From Bacillota bacterium (GTDB taxonomy: Bacteria > Bacillota > Clostridia > Lachnospirales > Lachnospiraceae), in contig JAEYPA010000083.1 in NCBI GenBank assembly GCA_023411225.1, positions 1-32,921 of the forward strand: a stretch of 32,921 bases of DNA. The letters are read 5' to 3'. Made by a program: the position numbers and the translations under genes. Positions 22,592 through 31,418 of the stretch are shown here, piece after piece; position 1 is the stretch's first letter, and each line of letters starts with the position of its first letter. Under the pieces are notes generated by a model. That model had not been told where the DNA came from. It ran no database searches and saw only the letters and a program-made list of their open reading frames with translations.

Positions 22592-23359
22592 ATGTCATAC
22601 GTAGTATATTTGGATGCCGGTCATGGTGGATATGATATTGGAGCCACGTATAATGATAGAAAAGAAAAGGATGACAACCTTAAACTTGCTATGGCAGTAG
22701 GCAAGGAATTAAGAAATAGGGGTGTTGAAACAGAATTTACTAGGGTAAATGATGTATATCAAAGTCCTAATGAGAAGGCACAGATGGCTAATGCTGATGA
22801 TGCAGATTTATTTGTTTCTTTGCATAGAAGTTCCAGTCCTTTACCTAATACCAATAGCGGTGTCAGCAGTGTCATCTATAATTCTGGAGATGAAAAAGAG
22901 CAGTTAGCCAGACAGATTAATGAAAATCTGGAACAAGTAGGTTTTAAAAATGCTGGAGTTGATGTAAGACAGAATCTTACAGTATTAAAGAAAACCAATA
23001 TGCCCGCTGTTCTAGTTGATGTAGGCTTTATTAACACAGATTCTGACAATAAAATATTTGACCAACAGTTTAATCGTATTGTTATGGCAATTGCAGATGC
23101 AATTGAAGAATTTGTCCGAAATAGAGAAGGAATGAAGCCAAGTGTTAGCTATAGCATTCAAGTAGGATTGTTTAAAAATTATCAGAATGCAGTTAATTTG
23201 CAGAATACTTTATTAGAAGCGGGATATAATTCTCAAATTGTACCGATGGGAGGTTATACTGCAGTTTTAGTTGGTAACTTTACGAAGCCAGAGGAAGCAG
23301 AAAAGCTGGAAGAAAAGTTAATTAGTGACGGTTATGAAACAATTATAATAGAGCGTTAG
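22592..23359 (+). CDS. CwlC-like N-acetylmuramoyl-L-alanine amidase with SPOR domain
   Basis: 255 residues. Amidase_3 domain at 1 to about 178: zinc ligands H11 (DAGHGG), E25 and H78 (SLHR). The usual catalytic Glu of LVExGF is Asp here (D143 in LVDVGF). A SPOR domain at about 183-255 (YSIQVGLF, AVLVGNFTKPEEAE) would bind denuded peptidoglycan. There is no signal peptide, as in Bacillus CwlC, a sporulation amidase of similar size that acts when the mother cell lyses; that role is inferred. CATACAATA at 22557-22565 resembles a sporulation sigma -10, but no matching -35 is clear. AAGGAG precedes the ATG. It follows the zinc-ribbon gene by 67 bases. Confidence 0.87.
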   Translation: MSYVVYLDAGHGGYDIGATYNDRKEKDDNLKLAMAVGKELRNRGVETEFTRVNDVYQSPNEKAQMANADDADLFVSLHRSSSPLPNTNSGVSSVIYNSGDEKEQLARQINENLEQVGFKNAGVDVRQNLTVLKKTNMPAVLVDVGFINTDSDNKIFDQQFNRIVMAIADAIEEFVRNREGMKPSVSYSIQVGLFKNYQNAVNLQNTLLEAGYNSQIVPMGGYTAVLVGNFTKPEEAEKLEEKLISDGYETIIIER

Positions 23360-23366
23360 GTATGTA

Positions 23367-23407
23367 GAGGCAATCAAAGACATTATTAAGTCTTGATTGC
23401 CTCTTTT
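23367..23407 (+). terminator. Terminator after the amidase gene
   Basis: GAGGCAATCA (23367-23376) pairs with TGATTGCCTC (23394-23403), extended inward by four pairs after a bulged A, then TTTT. Confidence 0.85.
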
Positions 23408-23501
23408 AAAAATAACTTTAAAAATATCCCAATCTGATATACAATACATATAGATTACTAGATATAATTCATTTATAAAAAACATGAAACGGAGTGAAAA
23501 G

Positions 23502-24344
23502 ATGCCACAGATTATTGATGGTAAATTAATTTCAGCGACAATCAAGGAAGAATTAAAAGTTAAGGTTGCAAAGTTGAAGGAACAAGGTATCACAATTACT
23601 TTAGCCGTTATTCAGGTAGGAAGTGATCCTGCCTCCTGTGTCTATGTAAATAATAAAAAGAAGGCATGTGAATTTATAGGCATTCAGTCCTTGTCCTATG
23701 AATTAAAGGAGGAGACTAGCGAGGAAGAATTAATCGCTTTGGTAGAACAATTAAATCAGAGAAAAGATGTTAATGGCATTCTTGTTCAGCTACCACTTCC
23801 AAAACACATAGATGAAGACGTTATCATTAAGACGATTTCTCCTAATAAGGATGTGGATGGATTTCATCCAATGAATGTTGGTGCCTTAAACATCGGACAA
23901 CCAGGCTTTGTATCCTGTACACCTGCTGGAGTCATCCAGTTATTAAAACGCTCTAATATAAGTATTGAAGGTAAAGAATGTGTGGTATTAGGGAGAAGTA
24001 ATATTGTTGGAAAACCTATGGCAGCTCTTTTGTTACGTGAAAATGGCACAGTTACTATCTGTCATTCTAGAACCAAAAATCTTACTGAGGTAACAAAACG
24101 TGCAGATATTTTGGTAGTTGCAATTGGTAAACCAAAATTTATTACAGTAGACTATGTAAAAGAAGGTGCAGTAGTAATCGATGTAGGAATTCATCGCAAT
24201 GAGAATAATAAGTTATGCGGTGATGTAGATTATGACAGTGTAATTGACCACGTCAGTGCCATTACTCCTGTTCCTGGTGGTGTGGGCCCAATGACTATCG
24301 CCATGTTAATGAATAACTGTGTGGAGTCTATTAAACTGCAATAG
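23502..24344 (+). CDS. folD: Methylenetetrahydrofolate dehydrogenase/cyclohydrolase
   Basis: Bifunctional enzyme interconverting 5,10-methylene-, methenyl- and 10-formyltetrahydrofolate with NADP. 280 residues from the start chosen here. The catalytic block YVNNKKKAC, the VQLPLPKHID motif, PNKDVDGFHPMNVG and the nucleotide-binding VVLGRSNIVGKP are all present, as is the final TPVPGGVGPMT. The ATG at 23502 is preferred because CGGAG lies 7 bases upstream; an ATG 18 bases earlier has no ribosome site. A TATAAT at 23463-23468 is a possible -10 without a good -35. Cotranscribed with the next gene, 23 bases downstream. Confidence 0.97.
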   Translation: MPQIIDGKLISATIKEELKVKVAKLKEQGITITLAVIQVGSDPASCVYVNNKKKACEFIGIQSLSYELKEETSEEELIALVEQLNQRKDVNGILVQLPLPKHIDEDVIIKTISPNKDVDGFHPMNVGALNIGQPGFVSCTPAGVIQLLKRSNISIEGKECVVLGRSNIVGKPMAALLLRENGTVTICHSRTKNLTEVTKRADILVVAIGKPKFITVDYVKEGAVVIDVGIHRNENNKLCGDVDYDSVIDHVSAITPVPGGVGPMTIAMLMNNCVESIKLQ

Positions 24345-24367
24345 ATATTTAGGATAAAGGAGAAATT

Positions 24368-24985
24368 ATGCTTTTTACTGAGGAAATATATTTTAAAAAT
24401 GAATTTTATTCGGTCCTATTAAGAGAACAGGATAACCTCTTAATGCAAGCAATCAATGAACATAAAAACATTTGGAAATCCTATTCTGGTGATGTAATTG
24501 CCTCATATGATCTAATTGATTATAAACTGACTTTGGAAGATCTTATTTTGGATAAACATCTTATGAAGGATAATGAGACATTTTGTGGACAGGAACCTAC
24601 TTTAGATATGGTAAATGGAAATAAGGTATTTGAAAAACTTAAATATCCACTTACTTATACTGGCGGAATTATTGTGGCAAAAGACTTGATTGAAACCTTC
24701 CATTATGGTGATTCTTTGTCAGAATATCCATGTTATTGCTATCAGAATGTTTATGAACTAATTTTTGATCAAGGAATTCTTATCATGTCTATTGATCATA
24801 GCAAGGCAATGATAAGAATACGGAAAAATGTTGAAAGAGGCTTGCGTAACTTAAGAAATCAAAAAGACATTCGTTGTATCCAGAATTTCCTTCATGAAAC
24901 ATTATGTAAGAATTATGAACGGAATCGTAAACTTCGTAGTTGGAAGAAGAAAGTATACCGAGTAAAAAGAAAAATGCATGAATAA
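24368..24985 (+). CDS. Unrecognised 205-residue protein downstream of folD
   Basis: I do not recognise the family. Soluble by eye: no signal peptide and no hydrophobic span. It has an acidic/mixed first half with a YPLTYTGGIIVAKDLIE stretch, a Cys/Tyr cluster (YPCYCYQNVYEL) near residue 120, and a basic C-terminal third (RIRKNVERGLRNLRNQ and a tail RKLRSWKKKVYRVKRK) that could bind nucleic acid. AAAGGAG sits 6 bases before the ATG and coding quality matches its neighbours, so it is very likely a real gene. It shares an operon with folD and ends at a strong terminator. The pairing with folD does not by itself indicate a folate role. Confidence 0.75.
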   Translation: MLFTEEIYFKNEFYSVLLREQDNLLMQAINEHKNIWKSYSGDVIASYDLIDYKLTLEDLILDKHLMKDNETFCGQEPTLDMVNGNKVFEKLKYPLTYTGGIIVAKDLIETFHYGDSLSEYPCYCYQNVYELIFDQGILIMSIDHSKAMIRIRKNVERGLRNLRNQKDIRCIQNFLHETLCKNYERNRKLRSWKKKVYRVKRKMHE

Positions 24986-25000
24986 GAAATCAGAAATAGT

Positions 25001-25055
25001 AAGGGAGTGTTGCTTTATGGCTAGTAATTGGCCATATAACAACACTCCCTTTTCT
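25001..25055. terminator. Bidirectional terminator between the 205-residue gene and the membrane protein gene
   Basis: AAGGGAGTGTTG (25001-25012) pairs with CAACACTCCCTT (25040-25051); a small internal loop is followed by a further TATGGC/GCCATA stem. TTTCTT follows on the plus strand. It repeats the AGTGTTGCTT core of the fhs terminator. Confidence 0.85.
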
Positions 25056-25061
25056 TAACAT

Positions 25062-26708
25062 CTATTCAATTTGCTGCACTACGTTATAACCGTTGCCCTC
25101 TAAATACTTAAAGGTTATGGTGTCTCCAACATTATATTTTACTATATTTAATTGTTCACTAAAGGTAATATCAAAGATATTATCATTGTTTTCGAGAAGA
25201 ATATAGTAGTGAGTATTACCATCCACGACTACATCTGCAATTTTTTTAATCTTACCTGTTACTGATAACTCAGATGAGCTATCAATATTCGTCAGATTAT
25301 TCTCCTTTAATAAAACTCGGTAGGATTTTTCACAAGTAGTAATACTATCTCCAATTGCTACGATATTATATTTTGCGATATTAACCATAGCATATTGTTT
25401 AACCAGTCCAGCACTGTCCTTTAAGGCAATAAAATAGGTTGGCTCACCGGATATATTCAACAATAGAGGGAAGGTGGCTTTATATTGTAGATGCTGTACT
25501 TTACCTTCTGCAGAGGACATAGCGGAATATTCTTCAGCCCCAGCAATGGAGTAGTATAGGGTTTCTGCTGTCCGTTGATTCATCAAAACAAATCCTACAT
25601 TAGATTCATCCTGACCAACACTGGTAACACCCGTATATACCCAGACATCATCGTTGTTTGCAATATAGTTATATCCGTCTGTAGTCTGAAGACAATCCTT
25701 CTGGCTGATAACGGAATTCCAATATCCATGTCTCAATGTACCGTAGTAATCATAGTAGTCAATCAAAAGCTCGGCTGAATATACATGGTCCACCCAGGTT
25801 GGAACATCCTTAACTGCATAATCAGTGTGTTCCCCCGTGCATGCATTGACAATGACTACATTGCTTATAGTCTCCCCACCAAATAATCCAATGGTATAAT
25901 CCTTTACCGGACATATCCAAAATGGGGTACCATTTTCATCAATTTCAAAAGACAGTTCATCGAAGATATACGTTGGATATTTAAATCTGATATATCGATA
26001 GATATTATGACCAAAGTGTTCCGATTTTGAGTATCTAATTTTCTGATCTAATCTCACACATTCTACATTCTGTGTCGCCATATCAATTAACATATAGGCT
26101 GGAATACCTTCAGAACGATTGTTGAACCATTTAATAACATTTCCATATTGTAAAGGGGTTACACGTACTGGAGATCCTTTATAGTTAATCTGAGTATAAT
26201 CTTCACTAACTTCAAATTGAGATACTAGATCTGCCATATTACCCATTTTCCTTGAACCTAATAAAATGGCAGAATCCTTGTCAGTTATAGGAATGTCTTT
26301 ATAAGATATCTCATTAATGTCCTTAGAAAAATCGGAGTCTTTTATATTGATTAATTTTTCATACTTAGATGCATTAATTAAAGTGGATGATAAAAGAGAT
26401 CCAATCAGATAAATTAGTAAAATACAAACTGTAATTATAAAAGAAATTTTAACAGGCAACCAACGAAGTATTTCCTTTAGTGCCTTTTTTTGTTGACTGG
26501 AAGAGTACTCATACATCTTTCCTCGTTTGTAACGAATGATACCAATTGTCACGGTTATAGCAATGCCAATAAAGATAAAGGTATACCAAAAGCCAGTACA
26601 ATGAATGTTAATTGCCGGAAGTGTAATGTAATAATAAAAAGCAAGTATTACACAGAGAATAACCACACCTATAGCAATAGAAAGGGGTTTTTTGTTTGAT
26701 GTTTTCAT
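25062..26708 (-). CDS. Unrecognised membrane protein with three N-terminal spans and a large extracytoplasmic domain
   Basis: 548 residues from the chosen start. Hydrophobic spans at about 8-28, 34-58 and 84-107 are followed by about 440 polar residues, expected outside the cell with an odd number of spans. The soluble part contains aromatic-rich strands such as RYIRFKYPTYIFDEL and ENGTPFWICPVKDYTIGLFG, a second DYYDYYGTLRHGYWNS block, and a small beta domain at the end (VTGKIKKIADVVVDGNTHYY and DITFSEQL) that resembles an OB-like fold. I cannot name the family. The ATG at 26708 has AGGAGG 5 bases upstream; longer in-frame starts lack one. Monocistronic, with a near-consensus promoter. Confidence 0.72.
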   Translation of the reverse strand: MKTSNKKPLSIAIGVVILCVILAFYYYITLPAINIHCTGFWYTFIFIGIAITVTIGIIRYKRGKMYEYSSSQQKKALKEILRWLPVKISFIITVCILLIYLIGSLLSSTLINASKYEKLINIKDSDFSKDINEISYKDIPITDKDSAILLGSRKMGNMADLVSQFEVSEDYTQINYKGSPVRVTPLQYGNVIKWFNNRSEGIPAYMLIDMATQNVECVRLDQKIRYSKSEHFGHNIYRYIRFKYPTYIFDELSFEIDENGTPFWICPVKDYTIGLFGGETISNVVIVNACTGEHTDYAVKDVPTWVDHVYSAELLIDYYDYYGTLRHGYWNSVISQKDCLQTTDGYNYIANNDDVWVYTGVTSVGQDESNVGFVLMNQRTAETLYYSIAGAEEYSAMSSAEGKVQHLQYKATFPLLLNISGEPTYFIALKDSAGLVKQYAMVNIAKYNIVAIGDSITTCEKSYRVLLKENNLTNIDSSSELSVTGKIKKIADVVVDGNTHYYILLENNDNIFDITFSEQLNIVKYNVGDTITFKYLEGNGYNVVQQIE

Positions 26709-26736
26709 ATTTCCTCCTGAGATAAAAGATACATTA

Positions 26737-26764
26737 ATCATAGCATCACAAGGTAAAATGTCAA
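26737..26764 (-). promoter_or_regulatory. Promoter for the three-span membrane protein gene
   Basis: On the minus strand: consensus -35 TTGACA (26759-26764), 16-base spacer, -10 TATGAT (26737-26742) with a TGC extension. Strong match. Confidence 0.65.
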
Positions 26765-26848
26765 GCTAATGACAGATTAAAAGCTAATTAGAATGTATAT
26801 TAACAATGGAAATTAAAAATTGTCATATACTTTCCCTTATGAAAAGTG

Positions 26849-26854
26849 TATAAT
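26849..26854 (+). promoter_or_regulatory. Possible -10 for the rimO operon
   Basis: A perfect TATAAT 79 bases before rimO. The -35 region is poor (TTGTCA at 26820-26825 is 23 bases away, too far), so the assignment is weak. A TATACT at 26900-26905 is an alternative. Confidence 0.3.
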
Positions 26855-26932
26855 AAGGAATTGAATGATTTTTTTTAAGAAAAATATGAGTGAATAGTTT
26901 ATACTAGGCAAGAAAAATATAGGAGATTTAGA

Positions 26933-28258
26933 ATGAATATACTTTTTGTATCTTTAGGTTGTGATAAAAATTTAGTAGATAGTGAAGTTATGCTTGGAAT
27001 TATTAGAGAACGTGGCTTTACGATTACAAATGATGAATCAGAAGCAGATATTATCATTGTCAATACCTGTTGTTTTATAAATGATGCCAAGGAAGAGAGT
27101 ATTAACACAATTCTCGAAATGGCAGAATACAAGAAAAAAGGTAGATTAAAGGCACTAATTGTAACTGGCTGTCTAGGTCAGAGATATTATAAAGAAATAG
27201 CAGAAGAGATTCCTGAAGTAGATGGTATTATAGGAACTTCCAGCTATGAGAATATTTGTAAAGTAATAGATGAAGCGTTAGAAGGACATTTTTCAAAAGA
27301 ATTACAAAGTATCGATTATTCACCAGAAGGCACAGTAAATCGTGTTATGACTACTGGTGGTTACTATAGTTATTTAAAAATTGCTGAAGGTTGTGACAAA
27401 CACTGTACTTATTGTATCATACCTAGTTTGCGAGGCAAATACCGTAGTAGACCAATGGAAAAGCTTGTTGAAGAAGCAACTTATCTAGCAAACAATGGAG
27501 TTAAGGAGCTTATTTTAGTTGCGCAGGAGACCACTTTGTATGGTGTGGATTTATATGGAGAAAAAAAACTTCCAGAATTATTAAAGAAGTTAGTGAAAAT
27601 TGAAGGTTTAGAGTGGATTCGCCTACTTTATTGTTATCCAGAAGAAATCACTGATGAATTAATTCAAGTTATGAAGGAAGAAGAGAAAATCTGTAACTAT
27701 CTCGATATGCCAATTCAGCATTGTAGTGATAGTATATTAAAACGAATGGCTAGAAGAACCACAAACCAGGAATTAAGAGATATCGTAGGAAAGTTAAAAC
27801 GTGAGATACCAGATGTCAGTCTAAGAACAACTATTATTACAGGATTCCCTGGCGAAACAGAGAAGGATCAAGAAGAGTTATTAGACTTTATAGATGAATT
27901 AAACTTTGACCGTCTAGGCGTATTTACTTACTCTATGGAGGAGGATACTCCGGCTGCTAAGATGACAGATCAGGTAGAAGAATCTATTAAAATACAACGC
28001 CAGAATGAAATTATGGAGCTTCAACAAGAAATATCTTATGATAACTGCTTGAATATGATAGGGAAAACGATTAAAGTATTAATAGAGGGTGAACTACCTG
28101 AGGATGGAGTGTATATTGGAAGAACCTACCGAGATGCACCAAATGTAGATGGGTATTGCTTTGTTTCTGCTGAGTATCCTTTAATGTCCGGTGATTTTGT
28201 TACCGTTAAGATTACAGAGGCAAAAGAATACGATTTGATAGGAGAGGTGATAGAATGA
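26933..28258 (+). CDS. rimO: Ribosomal protein S12 methylthiotransferase RimO
   Basis: Radical SAM enzyme that methylthiolates a conserved Asp of ribosomal protein S12. 441 residues. The N-terminal UPF0004 domain opens with VSLGCDKNLVDSE, the form typical of RimO rather than MiaB, and carries its own cluster Cys (C10 plus later Cys in NTCCF and TGCLG). The radical SAM motif CxxxCxxC is C154-C158-C161 (CDKHCTYC). A TRAM domain lies at the end (from about 375). AGGAG precedes the ATG. Its stop overlaps the start of pgsA (ATGA), so the two are coupled. Confidence 0.96.
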   Translation: MNILFVSLGCDKNLVDSEVMLGIIRERGFTITNDESEADIIIVNTCCFINDAKEESINTILEMAEYKKKGRLKALIVTGCLGQRYYKEIAEEIPEVDGIIGTSSYENICKVIDEALEGHFSKELQSIDYSPEGTVNRVMTTGGYYSYLKIAEGCDKHCTYCIIPSLRGKYRSRPMEKLVEEATYLANNGVKELILVAQETTLYGVDLYGEKKLPELLKKLVKIEGLEWIRLLYCYPEEITDELIQVMKEEEKICNYLDMPIQHCSDSILKRMARRTTNQELRDIVGKLKREIPDVSLRTTIITGFPGETEKDQEELLDFIDELNFDRLGVFTYSMEEDTPAAKMTDQVEESIKIQRQNEIMELQQEISYDNCLNMIGKTIKVLIEGELPEDGVYIGRTYRDAPNVDGYCFVSAEYPLMSGDFVTVKITEAKEYDLIGEVIE

Positions 28259-28803
28259 AAATGAATTTGCCCAACAAATTAACAATCTTACGCGTGTGTA
28301 TGATACCATTTTTTGTTTTCTTCTTATTATTTCAAGATATACAATATAATAATTACATTGCACTTATAATATTCTGTATAGCATGTATAACAGATGCTTT
28401 AGATGGTTATCTTGCACGAAAAAATAATTTGATCTCGAATTTTGGTAAATTTATGGATCCTTTGGCTGATAAATTACTTGTATGTGCAGCCTTAATTTGC
28501 TTTGTACAATTAAACCTTATCAGTGCTTGGATTGTAATTATTATCATAAGCCGTGAATTTATTATAAGTGGTTTTCGTTTGATTGCATCAGATAATGGTG
28601 TGGTTATTGCAGCAAGTATATGGGGAAAGTTTAAAACCATTGCCCAGATGATTATGTCAATCTTATTAATTGCAAATTTTGATAATTCTGTAATTAATGT
28701 ACTTGAGATTACATTTGTATATCTTTCTCTAGTGTTAACCGTTATTTCACTAATTGATTATTTGGTAAAAAATCGTAAGGTATTACACGAAGGGGGCAAA
28801 TGA
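28255..28803 (+). CDS. pgsA: CDP-diacylglycerol-glycerol-3-phosphate 3-phosphatidyltransferase
   Basis: Membrane enzyme that makes phosphatidylglycerol phosphate, the first step to phosphatidylglycerol. 182 residues with several hydrophobic spans. The CDP-alcohol phosphotransferase motif DGx2ARx8Gx3Dx3D is visible from DALDGYLAR through GKFMDPLADK. N-terminal LPNKLTILRV is also typical of PgsA. AGGAGAGGTG lies just upstream of the ATG at 28255. It overlaps rimO at its start and cinA at its end, both by ATGA, a tight operon that is common in Firmicutes. Confidence 0.95.
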   Translation: MKMNLPNKLTILRVCMIPFFVFFLLFQDIQYNNYIALIIFCIACITDALDGYLARKNNLISNFGKFMDPLADKLLVCAALICFVQLNLISAWIVIIIISREFIISGFRLIASDNGVVIAASIWGKFKTIAQMIMSILLIANFDNSVINVLEITFVYLSLVLTVISLIDYLVKNRKVLHEGGK

Positions 28804-30056
28804 TCTTGGTAGCAGAAATTCTTTGTGTAGGAACAGAATTATTATTAGGTAATATTGTTAATACCAATGCAACATATTTGGCACAAATATGCGCCAAAAC
28901 TGGGGTATCCGTATATTATCAAAGCTGTGTGGGCGACAATGAATCCCGCCTATTAGAGGCCATCAATACCGCCTTAAATCGAAGCGATGTGTTAATATTA
29001 AGTGGTGGTTTAGGTCCCACTAAGGATGATTTGACAAAAGAATGCGTGGCGAAAGCCTTAGATCTTCCGCTTATAGAAGATAACTCTGTCCGAAAATCCA
29101 TTGAGGATTATTTTAAACGAATAGGAAGAACCTCAATTACGGATAATAACTGGAAACAGGCTCTGGTTCCTGAAGGAGCAAAAGTTCTGACAAATCGAAA
29201 TGGAACGGCTCCAGGACTGATTATTAAAAAGGATAGTAAACATATTATTCTACTTCCTGGTCCTCCTATAGAATTAATACCTCTGGTAGAAGAAGAGGTT
29301 TTACCATATCTGGCTTCTCTGCAAGATATGACAATATATTCTACCATGGTTAAATTAGCTGGAATTGGTGAAAGCAAAGTTGAAACCATGATTTTGGACT
29401 TGATTGATGGACAAACCAATCCAACTATAGCACCTTATGCTAAATTAGGGGAAGTACATCTAAGAGTAACGGCAGCTGCCAAGGACATAGAAACAGCTAA
29501 AGAACTAAGCATGCCAATAATTGATGAATTGGTTCGCAGATTTGGTAATTATATATATAGCTTTGAAGAGGATAAGAAACTAGAAGATGTAGTAGTAGAT
29601 CTCCTTAACAGATATCATCTTACCATTACAACTGCAGAGTCATGCACAGGAGGATTAGTGTCCTCTAGGTTAATTAATGTTACTGGTGCATCTTCTGTAA
29701 TAAAACAAGGATTTGTCACCTATGCCGATGAGGCAAAGCAAAAATACCTTCAAGTTAAACAGGAGACACTTGATCAGTACACTGCAGTAAGTAATAAAAC
29801 AGCGGAAGAAATGGCGATCGGTGCAGCCTTAACAACAGGCTCAGAAGTGTCAGTATCCGTTAGTGGTTTGGCAGGTCCAGATGGTGGGACAGACACGATT
29901 CCTGTGGGGACCGTATTTATCGGATGTTACTGTAAAGACAAGGCATTAGTAAAGGAGTTTCATTTTAGTGGCAATCGTAATAAGGTTAGGGAATCTGCTG
30001 TGATTGCTGCTCTGAATCTGGTTCGAATTTGTATATTAGAGAATTATAAGAACTAA
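28800..30056 (+). CDS. cinA: CinA family protein (MoaB-like domain plus nicotinamide-nucleotide amidase domain)
   Basis: 418 residues in two parts. The N-terminal MoaB/MogA-like domain (about 1-170, with ILCVGTELLLGNIVNTNA and LSGGLGPTKDDLTKE) is linked in some family members to ADP-ribose pyrophosphatase activity. The C-terminal PncC domain (about 260-418, with TAESCTGGLVSSRL and GLAGPDGGT) deamidates NMN and recycles NAD. The catalytic Ser is expected in ESCTGG. Named for competence induction in streptococci, but NAD salvage is the better-supported role. AAGGGGG precedes the start, which overlaps the pgsA stop. Confidence 0.94.
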   Translation: MILVAEILCVGTELLLGNIVNTNATYLAQICAKTGVSVYYQSCVGDNESRLLEAINTALNRSDVLILSGGLGPTKDDLTKECVAKALDLPLIEDNSVRKSIEDYFKRIGRTSITDNNWKQALVPEGAKVLTNRNGTAPGLIIKKDSKHIILLPGPPIELIPLVEEEVLPYLASLQDMTIYSTMVKLAGIGESKVETMILDLIDGQTNPTIAPYAKLGEVHLRVTAAAKDIETAKELSMPIIDELVRRFGNYIYSFEEDKKLEDVVVDLLNRYHLTITTAESCTGGLVSSRLINVTGASSVIKQGFVTYADEAKQKYLQVKQETLDQYTAVSNKTAEEMAIGAALTTGSEVSVSVSGLAGPDGGTDTIPVGTVFIGCYCKDKALVKEFHFSGNRNKVRESAVIAALNLVRICILENYKN

Positions 30057-30064
30057 AATAAGAT

Positions 30065-30098
30065 GAGCTGCAACATAATTTATGTGAGCAGCTCTTTT
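30065..30098 (+). terminator. Terminator after cinA
   Basis: GAGCTGC (30065-30071) pairs with GCAGCTC (30088-30094), with an inner ACATA/TATGT stem, followed by TTTT. Confidence 0.85.
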
Positions 30099-30123
30099 CA
30101 TAGAATAAATATTATTATATACT
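30095..30123 (+). promoter_or_regulatory. Promoter for the flavoprotein-cmk-ispH operon
   Basis: -35 TTTTCA (30095-30100), 17-base spacer, -10 TATACT (30118-30123). The -35 overlaps the U-tract of the cinA terminator, so the match is only moderate. Confidence 0.4.
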
Positions 30124-30166
30124 AATAAAGAAGATAAGATAAAAAAGAGTAGAAAGGCCAGTTGAA

Positions 30167-31393
30167 ATGAGTCATGTAATAGTAATAGGTGGTGGCCCCG
30201 CTGGAATGTTGGCATCTATCATCGCTGCAAGAGCTGGCCACAGCGTTAGCTTGTATGAAAAGAATGAAAAGTGTGGTAAAAAATTATATATTACTGGAAA
30301 AGGACGTTGTAACGTAACAAATGCAAGTGATATAGATATTCTGTTTGATAATGTAGTATCAAATAGAAAATTTATGTATAGTAGCTTCTATTCCTTTACC
30401 AATCACAACCTAATGGATTTTTTTGAAGAATTAGGGCTGAAATTAAAGGTGGAACGTGGAAATCGTGTTTTTCCACAATCAGATAAATCCTCAGATGTCA
30501 TCCATGCCCTAGTAACAGAGATGGAACGTCTTCATGTAGATATTCATTATCACAGTAATGTAGAAGGGTTGCTTATTAGCGATGATACTGTAAAAGGTAT
30601 CACTCTTAATAAAAAAACGATATATGGAGATAGCGTTATTGTAGCGACCGGGGGGTTATCCTATCCTGTGACAGGATCTACAGGAGATGGATACGAATTT
30701 GCAAGAAAAGCAGGACATACTGTCACAGAATGTCTGCCTTCCTTAGTACCCTTTAATATTAAGGAAGATTTCATAAAGAATCTACAAGGCTTATCCCTTA
30801 AGAATGTTAAGTTAACATTAATGGCTGATAAAAAGAGATTGTATGAGGATATGGGGGAAATGTTATTTACACACTTTGGAATCAGTGGTCCATTGGTGTT
30901 AAGTACCAGTAGTTACCTGGCTGCCTATAAGAAGAAAGTACCATTTCGTGTTTCCATTGATTTAAAACCGGCACTATCCCTTGAACAGCTGGATCAACGA
31001 TTACTAAGGGATTTTGATAAAAATATTAATAAGAAATTTTCCAATTCTTTAGATGAATTATTACCGAAAAAACTAATACCTGTGATTGTCAGTCTTTCGG
31101 GTATATCTGAGGAAAAACGTGTAAACCTTATAACAAAGGAAGAACGAATGGCCTTAGCAAAGCTGTTAAAAGACTTCCCTTTGACTGTAGACTCCTTAAG
31201 AGGGTATAATGAAGCTGTAATTACTAAAGGTGGAATTAAAGTAAATGAAATTGATCCTTCTACTATGGAATCAAAGAAAATAAGTAATTTGTATTTTATT
31301 GGAGAGTTGTTGGATTTAGACGCATTAACAGGTGGTTATAACTTACAAATTGCTTGGTCAACTGCTTATATGGCCGGAATGGCTATAAAATAA
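30167..31393 (+). CDS. FAD/NAD(P)-dependent oxidoreductase, BaiN/YhiN (HI0933) family
   Basis: 408-residue soluble flavoprotein. The Rossmann motif VIVIGGGPAGMLASIIAAR (residues 4-22) binds FAD, and YEKNEKCGKKLYITGKGRCN is the family hallmark next to it. VIVATGGLSYPVTGSTGDGY and the C-terminal TKGGIKVNEIDPSTMESK with GELLDLDALTGGYNLQ are also characteristic. Clostridium scindens BaiN of this family was reported to act in bile acid dehydroxylation, but most members are chromosomal and lack known substrates, so no bile role should be read in here. It lies 25 bases upstream of cmk and is probably cotranscribed with it. Confidence 0.9.
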   Translation: MSHVIVIGGGPAGMLASIIAARAGHSVSLYEKNEKCGKKLYITGKGRCNVTNASDIDILFDNVVSNRKFMYSSFYSFTNHNLMDFFEELGLKLKVERGNRVFPQSDKSSDVIHALVTEMERLHVDIHYHSNVEGLLISDDTVKGITLNKKTIYGDSVIVATGGLSYPVTGSTGDGYEFARKAGHTVTECLPSLVPFNIKEDFIKNLQGLSLKNVKLTLMADKKRLYEDMGEMLFTHFGISGPLVLSTSSYLAAYKKKVPFRVSIDLKPALSLEQLDQRLLRDFDKNINKKFSNSLDELLPKKLIPVIVSLSGISEEKRVNLITKEERMALAKLLKDFPLTVDSLRGYNEAVITKGGIKVNEIDPSTMESKKISNLYFIGELLDLDALTGGYNLQIAWSTAYMAGMAIK

Positions 31394-31418
31394 TAGAAAA
31401 AGAATAAGAGGAACGAAC

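Noticed and set aside
23484..23501. Earlier ATG for folD giving MKRSEK at the N-terminus
   Set aside because: No ribosome site before it, and the real site CGGAG lies inside this stretch, 7 bases before the ATG at 23502.
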